From Metabacillus lacus (GTDB lineage Bacteria > Bacillota > Bacilli > Bacillales > Bacillaceae), in the NCBI RefSeq assembly GCF_009674805.1, contig NZ_WKKI01000003.1:1-64000 (forward strand): 64,000 nt of DNA, written 5' to 3'. Positions 59,069-64,000 of the stretch are shown here, piece by piece; positions within the stretch are counted from its first letter, which is position 1; each line of letters begins with the position of its first letter. Made by a program: the position numbers and the translations under genes. The notes beneath the pieces are model-generated. The model was not told the DNA's origin and made no database searches. It saw only the letters and a program-made list of their open reading frames with translations.

Positions 59069-59250
59069 TTTGTTCTACTATCACCAATATCGTATAACAA
59101 ACAGGGCTTCTTTGTTCTACTATCACCAATATCGTATAACAAACAGGGCTGCTTTGTTCTACTATCCCCAAAATCGTATAACAAACAGGGCCCCTTTGTT
59201 CTACTATCTCCAATATCGTATAACAAACAACCCCATTTTGCTCTCCTATC
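59069..59250. repeat. Five-copy 42-bp hairpin array, TTTGTT-TACTATC family
   Basis: TTTGTTCTACTATC starts at 59069, 59111, 59153 and 59195, with a decayed fifth copy at 59237; period 42 throughout. Each unit pairs TTTGTTCTAC with GTATAACAAA (one mismatch). It is the same family as 49404-49676, as a single-size form, read best on the opposite strand. Confidence 0.9.
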
Positions 59251-59269
59251 ACCCCCGCCCGCTCCGTCT

Positions 59270-59308
59270 CCCCACAAAAAAAACTGGCAGGCCTATTCGG
59301 CCGCCAGC
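59270..59308 (-). terminator. Terminator of ywhC-ywhD
   Basis: On the minus strand CTGGC plus GGCC pair with GGCC plus GCCAG with one bulge, then eight Ts. The ywhD stop codon lies in the hairpin. Confidence 0.85.
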
Positions 59309-59808
59309 CCCTTTTTCAATTCGTCTGAGGAGTTGTTCCACATGTCTGCATTGTGGTTTTTTAGAAAGTCTGAGAGAATGCGTTTTGATGTTTCATCCAT
59401 AAAGTTCACCATGATGTGGCGTTTGATTGATTTGTCCATTTTGTTTACGTGTTCCGGGAGAGATTTGTAGCCTCTCCTGATGGAGCGGTCAACGGTCATT
59501 TCACAGGCTGTGACGCCAGCATAATAAGGGCCTTCCTGCTTACGATCTACGGTTACCCATACGAGCCAGTAAGGCTTTCCGTTAGGTACTTCTTCTTTTG
59601 TTTTGAGAAATTTGATACCTTTTTCGACTGTACTCCGGGCGTGCATAGCCCCGATATCGATAAAGGCTTCCCCTTCTTCAATGTCGACGAAGACGGGTGA
59701 GACGTTGTCCAGGCTTAAGGCACCGACACCAAATCCTCCGTGTCCGTCTGTCGGGTCATTTTTTATGATATTAAAGCCTATGTTTTTTTTCTTTTTTTCT
59801 CCGTCCAT
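59293..59808 (-). CDS. ywhD: YwhD family protein
   Basis: 171 residues, conserved among Bacillus; function unknown. Recognised by NIIKNDPTDGHGGFGVGALS near the N-terminus and GKPYWLVWVTVDRKQEGPYY in the middle. Soluble. 13 bp downstream of ywhC in the same orientation, so probably co-transcribed. Confidence 0.88.
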   Translation of the reverse strand: MDGEKKKKNIGFNIIKNDPTDGHGGFGVGALSLDNVSPVFVDIEEGEAFIDIGAMHARSTVEKGIKFLKTKEEVPNGKPYWLVWVTVDRKQEGPYYAGVTACEMTVDRSIRRGYKSLPEHVNKMDKSIKRHIMVNFMDETSKRILSDFLKNHNADMWNNSSDELKKGLAAE

Positions 59809-59821
59809 TTATGACTCCTCC

Positions 59822-60487
59822 TTAGCGAAGCGGTTGTAGTAGAAGGTTAAACAGTGTCATTACAGCTTCCCTGCCGAAATCAAAGAGCGGTTGAATGGTG
59901 TATTGATCAAGCGGCGTAATCACCAGAATCAAAAACAGAACAATGCCGTAGTTTTCATATTGTGTCATTTTTGCCCTTATCTCATTCGGTACCAAATCTT
60001 CTATGATCCGGTAGCCGTCAAGCGGCGGAAATGGCAGCAGATTGAAAATGAACAGCACAATATTCAGGTTGATGAGAATTCGCAGAAACTGATCAGTCAC
60101 CATTGCAATGTTTTCCGGCATGGCAGCAAAGGCACCTGTTTGAAATAGTATTAAGTACAATGCGTTTCCAATGAATGCAATGACGAGGTTGCTAAGCGGG
60201 CCGGCGACAGATACAAGTACACCTGCAAGCCTCGGCCGCTTAAAAAAGAACCGGTTCACAGGAACGGGCTTTGCCCAACCAAAGCCGGCAATAAAGATCA
60301 GGATCGTGCCGAACGGGTCCAGATGCGCCAGCGGGGAAAGAGTAAGCCTTCCCTGTTTTTTGGCTGTTGGATCTCCAAACTTATAAGCGACATATGCATG
60401 TGCAAATTCATGAAATGTAAAGGCAATCATCAGGACGACGATTACATAAGGTATCAGTTCAACCGGAAATGCAAGGAAGTTCTCCAT
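59822..60487 (-). CDS. ywhC: Site-2-protease-family metalloprotease YwhC
   Basis: Membrane-embedded M50 zinc protease of about 221 residues from MENFLAFPVELIP (ATG 60485-60487, GGAGGAG upstream); a 12-codon longer frame is less likely. The active-site helix has FTFHEFAHAYVAY (HExxH). The second zinc-ligand segment is NLLPFPPLDGYRI. Five to six membrane helices. No PDZ domain, as usual for this compact subgroup. Substrate unknown. Confidence 0.92.
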   Translation of the reverse strand: MENFLAFPVELIPYVIVVLMIAFTFHEFAHAYVAYKFGDPTAKKQGRLTLSPLAHLDPFGTILIFIAGFGWAKPVPVNRFFFKRPRLAGVLVSVAGPLSNLVIAFIGNALYLILFQTGAFAAMPENIAMVTDQFLRILINLNIVLFIFNLLPFPPLDGYRIIEDLVPNEIRAKMTQYENYGIVLFLILVITPLDQYTIQPLFDFGREAVMTLFNLLLQPLR

Positions 60488-60581
60488 GATTTTGTTCTCC
60501 TCCAGCGGGATAGAAACATGCATTTTCTTTTAAAGTATACTATATTTGAAGAGTAAAGACATATAAAGGAGGCGCAACGCT

Positions 60582-60770
60582 ATGCCATATGTAACTGTAA
60601 AAATGCTTGAGGGCCGTTCAGAAGACCAAAAGCGCGCCCTTGTTGAGAAGGTAACTGCAGCTGTTTCCGAAACAACAGGCGCAGCTCCTGAGAAGATCGC
60701 TGTATTTATTGAAGAAATGAGCAAAAATCATTACGCAGTGGGCGGAAAACGCCTGAGCGATTCCGAATGA
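60582..60770 (+). CDS. ywhB: 4-oxalocrotonate tautomerase family protein
   Basis: 62-residue tautomerase. Pro2 (Pro1 after Met removal) follows the initiator, as required for catalysis, and an arginine at about residue 12 and the family strand-helix pattern are present. AAAGGAGG lies 12 nt before the ATG. The physiological substrate is unknown in Bacillus. Divergent from ywhC as in B. subtilis. Confidence 0.93.
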   Translation: MPYVTVKMLEGRSEDQKRALVEKVTAAVSETTGAAPEKIAVFIEEMSKNHYAVGGKRLSDSE

Positions 60771-60779
60771 AGAATTCAG

Positions 60780-60811
60780 AAGCTTGAGGAGCACCTCAAG
60801 CTTTTTGCTTT
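60780..60811 (+). terminator. Terminator of ywhB
   Basis: AAGCTTGAGG and CCTCAAGCTT around AGCA, then TTTGCTTTT; 9 bp past the stop. Confidence 0.9.
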
Positions 60812-61257
60812 TACACTTTTATTTTCATAAATTTGTTAACATCCCGAAATCCTATTTTTTCATACAGCTTCATGGCCGTCTCATTATGTACGTATACATT
60901 CAATCCCACATCCTGATACCCGTTGTTCTCAAATTCCTTTAAGGCCTCCTCCATGAGCAGCTTTGAATATCCCCTTCCCCTGTACGCCTTTTTCACATAT
61001 AAATCATTAACCCAGCCTATTTCGTCTCCCGTAAGAAAGTCAAAAGCCTTATCAATCATTACCCAGCCCAGCAGTGTTTCACCATCCATCAAGCATAAAA
61101 AATAGGCTGAATGCTTTGCAGAGTGCTCATAAGCCTCTATCATTTTTTGCCGATTATCATCTGATACATGGTTGGTCGCTTCTCTCCTGTTTTCCCCGGC
61201 CAGTTCATAGATTTCCTGAATCTGTGCCTCATCTGCTCTTTTAAATGTGTATTCCAT
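60811..61257 (-). CDS. GNAT-family N-acetyltransferase
   Basis: 148 residues. The acetyl-CoA site is VNDLYVKKAYRGRGYSKLLM (about 90-109; R/Q-x-x-G-x-G), followed by GLNVYVHNETAMKLYEKIGF, a typical GNAT C-terminal motif. Substrate unknown. No partner genes; convergent with ywhB. Confidence 0.88.
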   Translation of the reverse strand: MEYTFKRADEAQIQEIYELAGENRREATNHVSDDNRQKMIEAYEHSAKHSAYFLCLMDGETLLGWVMIDKAFDFLTGDEIGWVNDLYVKKAYRGRGYSKLLMEEALKEFENNGYQDVGLNVYVHNETAMKLYEKIGFRDVNKFMKIKV

Positions 61258-61331
61258 GATTGTCCCTCCGTTATGCGGTTATACTTTTTAATTTAACATA
61301 TATTACCTGATGGCTGAACAAGTTTTTTCTC

Positions 61332-61369
61332 ATAAAAAAAGCATAAAGCCCTGGGCTTTACACTTTTTG
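61332..61369 (-). terminator. Terminator of ywfO-ywgA
   Basis: On the minus strand AAAGTGTAAAGCCC pairs imperfectly with GGGCTTTATGCTTT, then TTTT. It overlaps the ywgA end. Confidence 0.8.
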
Positions 61370-61873
61370 TACTGCTGTTTTTTGCTGAATTGCGGCAATG
61401 AATTCATAGGCTTCGTCTATTTCTTCAGCTGTGTAGCGCTGCTTGCTTTTCAATGTAAACACTTTTTCGGAAACTTCTTCTTTGTCGAGATCTGAAAAGA
61501 ACAAAACTGTTGAAACGAGTTCAAGAAATCTTGCAGACTGGCCGTTCAGGTCTTCGAGGCACTCCTTGAGCTGCGGCATTTCCAGTTCATAGTGCGTGAG
61601 GAACTGCTCTCCGGATTCTGTGAGCGAGTAGCGGTATTGATAGTAGCCGCCCTTCTTTTCCCTTACCTCGTTTAAGAAACCAAGATTGCAAAGTTCTTCC
61701 ACCTTCAGCGTCAGCTCTTCTGAATACGGTCCAAAAAAGTGAAAATTATATTTTTCGTAAAAAGGATAATTGATTTTCTTGGCTATATAAATGATTTTCT
61801 GAAGCTTTTTCCGGCCGATGATTTCTCCGGACGCAGAGAATACCTTCATCAGCTTCGCATGTTCCTTTAACAA
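61358..61873 (-). CDS. ywgA: YwgA family protein
   Basis: 171-residue conserved Bacillus protein. A winged-helix-like N-terminal half (GRKKLQKIIYIAKKI, then FGPYSEELTLKVEELCNLGF) suggests nucleic acid or protein binding, reminiscent of SocA/antitoxin-type folds, but function is not established. 32 bp after ywfO, probably co-transcribed. Confidence 0.82.
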   Translation of the reverse strand: MLKEHAKLMKVFSASGEIIGRKKLQKIIYIAKKINYPFYEKYNFHFFGPYSEELTLKVEELCNLGFLNEVREKKGGYYQYRYSLTESGEQFLTHYELEMPQLKECLEDLNGQSARFLELVSTVLFFSDLDKEEVSEKVFTLKSKQRYTAEEIDEAYEFIAAIQQKTAVQKV

Positions 61874-61905
61874 TCCCCTTCATCTCCTAACCTTATATCT
61901 CTCAT

Positions 61906-63213
61906 TTATTTATGTATGTGAAGCAGCTCCAAAATCTTTTTCTTGACGGCTTTTTTGGATGACATATTTTCCAGTAAATCCAGAGGAAAATAAAGTTTGT
62001 GATCTGTTCTTCTTTTACCCGAAATGGCATCTACAATCTCAGATTCTCTTGAAAGTTCCCTTAGGTCTCCATTCGTTTTCAGAAGGTGAATCGGCAGTCT
62101 TTCCTCTTCCTCGCCGGGACGGTAAAAGTCGTATGGCAGATCTGACGAAGAATCCACAACCAGATAGTAATCGGGATCAATTCCAGCCTTTTTGAACAGT
62201 GATGTCAGCTCCATCAGCTTCATCATTTGTTCATTGGTCGGGTGAAACTCAACATACTTGAATAGATTTCTGTTCATAAATCTATTGCAAAGATCACTTA
62301 ACACAGGGTCGCTTTCCTCCTGCCATGCCTGAAAATAAAAGAGAATGACAGACTCATCAAGCTTCAGGTAATCCTTCAGTGACAATTCGTCTTCAAAGAT
62401 GGAGTAAAAATGAGTGGGTTCCTGCTTGAATGTATAGTATTCCTGATGAAGCTGTTTCGCGCGGTGCAGAATTTTTGTCAGGATTACTTCAGCGCTTCTG
62501 GTAACAGGGTGAAAATAAACCTGCCAGTACATTTGATATCGGCTCATAATGTAGTCTTCTACAGCATGCATGCCGCTTTGTTTAATAACAACTTGATCTT
62601 CCCTGGGTCTCATCACCCTCAGGATCCGTTCCATGTCGAAATGGCCGTAGCTTACGCCGGTGTAGTAGGCATCCCTCTGCAGGTAATCCATCCGGTCAGC
62701 ATCAATCTGGCTTGAAATCAGGCTGACCACCTGTTTATTGGGATATGTTTTTGCAATGACTTCAGCCACATTTTTAGGAAAATCTTTGCCCACTTTGCTG
62801 AGGACTTTATTGACTTCCGTGTCTCCCAGAATAATCGCTCTGGTGAAGTCCTCATGATCCAGGTGAAACACTTTTTCAAAAGAATGCGAGAAAGGGCCGT
62901 GGCCTAAATCATGAAGAAGCGCAGCACATAGCACCAGCATGCGCTCTTCCTCATTCCATTCAGCTCTGCCCCGGAAAACATCGTCCACGATCCTGCGGAC
63001 AATTTCATACACGCCAAGCGAGTGGTTAAAGCGGCTGTGCTCCGCTCCATGAAAGGTCAGGTAAGTTGTACCGAGCTGGCGGATTCGGCGGAGCCTTTGA
63101 AACTCAGAGGTGCCGATCAAGTCCCATATCAGTTTATCCCTTACATGGATGTAGCGGTGAACGGGGTCTTTGAACACCTTCTCTTCTGTCAGTTTTCCAG
63201 TTGGCTGTGTCAT
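61906..63213 (-). CDS. ywfO: HD-domain phosphohydrolase YwfO
   Basis: About 435 residues from MTQPTGKLTEEKVF (ATG 63211-63213, GAGGG upstream). The HD domain occupies about 45-200, with HSRFNHSLGVYEIVRRI and AALLHDLGHGPFSHSFE carrying the metal-binding histidines and aspartates. This layout is that of bacterial SAMHD1-like dNTP/nucleotide triphosphohydrolases; the B. subtilis YwfO precedent is nucleotide hydrolysis, and the exact substrate here is unknown. Confidence 0.88.
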   Translation of the reverse strand: MTQPTGKLTEEKVFKDPVHRYIHVRDKLIWDLIGTSEFQRLRRIRQLGTTYLTFHGAEHSRFNHSLGVYEIVRRIVDDVFRGRAEWNEEERMLVLCAALLHDLGHGPFSHSFEKVFHLDHEDFTRAIILGDTEVNKVLSKVGKDFPKNVAEVIAKTYPNKQVVSLISSQIDADRMDYLQRDAYYTGVSYGHFDMERILRVMRPREDQVVIKQSGMHAVEDYIMSRYQMYWQVYFHPVTRSAEVILTKILHRAKQLHQEYYTFKQEPTHFYSIFEDELSLKDYLKLDESVILFYFQAWQEESDPVLSDLCNRFMNRNLFKYVEFHPTNEQMMKLMELTSLFKKAGIDPDYYLVVDSSSDLPYDFYRPGEEEERLPIHLLKTNGDLRELSRESEIVDAISGKRRTDHKLYFPLDLLENMSSKKAVKKKILELLHIHK

Positions 63214-63307
63214 TGCTCTTCCCTCTTCCATTAAGTCGTAGTCCTATTATAACAATTCCCCTGTCTCATTCACAGCTTGGGAAAATGAAAAAATATGGCT
63301 GAGACAG

Positions 63308-63345
63308 AAAAAATCACCTGTGCAGGGACTGCAGAGGCGATTTTT
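63308..63345 (-). terminator. Terminator of the 63344 gene
   Basis: On the minus strand AAAATCGCCTCTGCAG pairs imperfectly with CTGCACAGGTGATTTT, then TTC; directly after the stop. Confidence 0.8.
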
Positions 63346-63568
63346 ACTTGTTTAGCTTTTTTTCAATTTTTTCGATCAGCTCGTCCTCGCTGGGAGCTGA
63401 AACAGGACGGTTATTTACAAATGCGAACGATTTTTTGCGTCCAGGACCGCAGTAAGATTGACAGCCGATATCTATGCTCGCATCAGGGTCAACCTTATTC
63501 AGGCGGGGCACCAAGGTTTTTATATTTGTTGCCTGGCAATCGTCGCAAACACGGAATTCATTGGCCAT
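63344..63568 (-). CDS. DUF1450 family protein
   Basis: About 74 residues from [15 protein letters not shown] (ATG 63566-63568). Five cysteines arranged as CDDC and CQSYCGPG suggest metal or Fe-S binding, as in the YuzB/DUF1450 family. Function unknown. AAAGG lies 12 nt upstream, or a TTG four codons earlier may be used. Confidence 0.8.
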   Translation of the reverse strand: MANEFRVCDDCQATNIKTLVPRLNKVDPDASIDIGCQSYCGPGRKKSFAFVNNRPVSAPSEDELIEKIEKKLNK

Positions 63569-63814
63569 GTATAACGACAACCTTTCTTAGTTTATACTGG
63601 CAGGCCGCTGCTCCGCATCAAAGCCGAATACAGCACTTTTTTCCCTGCAATCTATATCACTTGATTGTTCTTTAATAATGATAAAACACTAAATGGTATT
63701 TTACCTTTTCTGCCCCGCCAATGCAAGGGCGGGAATTTTTTTCCGGGCAGTCTCACTGACAAAATAATAGTTTTTAACTCTTGAAAAAAAATCTAGTATC
63801 CTTTTACAAATCTT

Positions 63815-63844
63815 GTATAAAACACTTCCGTCCTGTCCATCCTA
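63815..63844 (+). promoter_or_regulatory. Candidate sigma-F promoter of rsfA
   Basis: GTATA, 15 nt, then GTCCATCCTA, 39 nt before the rsfA ATG. Spacing and -10 are nearly those of the spoIIR site. rsfA is a sigma-F gene in B. subtilis. Confidence 0.5.
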
Positions 63845-63883
63845 TTATCAACAAACAAAGTTACATGAGGGAGTTGAGTAAGT

Positions 63884-64000
63884 ATGAAACAACGACAAGA
63901 TGCCTGGTCTGAAGAGAATGATTTATTGCTAGCCGAAACGGTCCTCCGCCATGTTCGCGAAGGAAGCACACAGTTAAATGCTTTTGAAGAAGTAGGAGAT
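63884..64000 (+). CDS. rsfA: Prespore regulator RsfA, 5' part only
   Basis: The first 39 codons, cut by the window end. [20 protein letters not shown] followed by [19 protein letters not shown] matches the Myb/SANT-like DNA-binding start of RsfA, a forespore transcription factor that tunes sigma-F genes. GAGGGAG lies upstream. Follows ywfO as in B. subtilis. Confidence 0.88.

Overview
The window is chromosomal DNA from an endospore-forming Bacillaceae bacterium. Gene content and order match the ywm/ywl-ywk-ywj-ywi-ywh-ywf arc of Bacillus subtilis: upp-glyA-ywlG-rpiB-ywlE-mntP-ywlC-ywlB-spoIIR-prmC-prfA-ywkD-racA-tdk-rpmE-rho-glpX-murAB-tal-fbaA-spo0F-ywjG-pyrG-rpoE-acdA-fadF-cls-uvsE-argS-ywiB-speB-speE-pbpG-ywhD-ywhC-ywhB-ywgA-ywfO-rsfA. 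Sporulation genes (spo0F, spoIIR, racA, pbpG, rsfA), spore-type promoters and typical Gram-positive Shine-Dalgarno sites support this. Intergenic repeats make a Cytobacillus/Mesobacillus-like genus more likely than B. subtilis itself; that is inference. No tRNA, rRNA, CRISPR array or prophage was seen.

Layout. 0.2-7.3 kb: an unrecognised secreted/membrane pair, then pyrimidine salvage (upp), serine-glycine metabolism (glyA), rpiB, the arginine phosphatase ywlE and the manganese exporter mntP. 7.4-11.7 kb: signal peptidase I, then an accessory island made of a hairpin tandem array and an exported LVIVD beta-propeller gene between two direct copies of a 226-bp repeat. 11.7-26.6 kb: translation and tRNA modification (ywlC, prmC, prfA, rpmE), sporulation (spoIIR, racA, spo0F), nucleotide salvage (tdk), Rho, gluconeogenesis and pentose phosphate (glpX, fbaA, tal), and the cell-wall enzyme MurAB. 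26.7-33.1 kb: repeats, pyrG with a CTP-sensing leader, rpoE, and a stand-alone YceG-family gene. 33.2-44 kb: one minus-strand fatty-acid/branched-chain acyl-CoA operon (fadF-mmgA-mmgB-acd-acdA-tetR-icmF) whose promoter contains a FadR-type operator. 44-49 kb: cardiolipin synthase, an intact IS256-family element, uvsE and a DMT exporter. 49.4-64 kb: argS-ywiB, speB/speE, pbpG, a chemoreceptor, ywhD/ywhC/ywhB, ywgA, ywfO, a DUF1450 protein and the start of rsfA.

The most unusual content is intergenic. A family of roughly 21-bp near-palindromes (consensus about TAARCGGAAnnnTTCCGSTTA) recurs at eight or more loci. At the best-preserved loci it forms a fixed-order cassette of four palindromes about 50-60 bp apart, and whole cassettes are tandemly duplicated with periods of 226 bp or about 237 bp. 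Two other hairpin families form arrays: a 52-bp unit with 10-bp arms, and a TTTGTTATACTATC family with an alternating 42/52-bp period that reappears 10 kb away. The IS256 element sits exactly in the middle of one CGGAA palindrome, with a perfect 8-bp target duplication. On the regulatory side I could read a pyrG reiterative-transcription attenuator, the FadR operator, two sigma-H-type promoters and three forespore-type promoters directly from the sequence.
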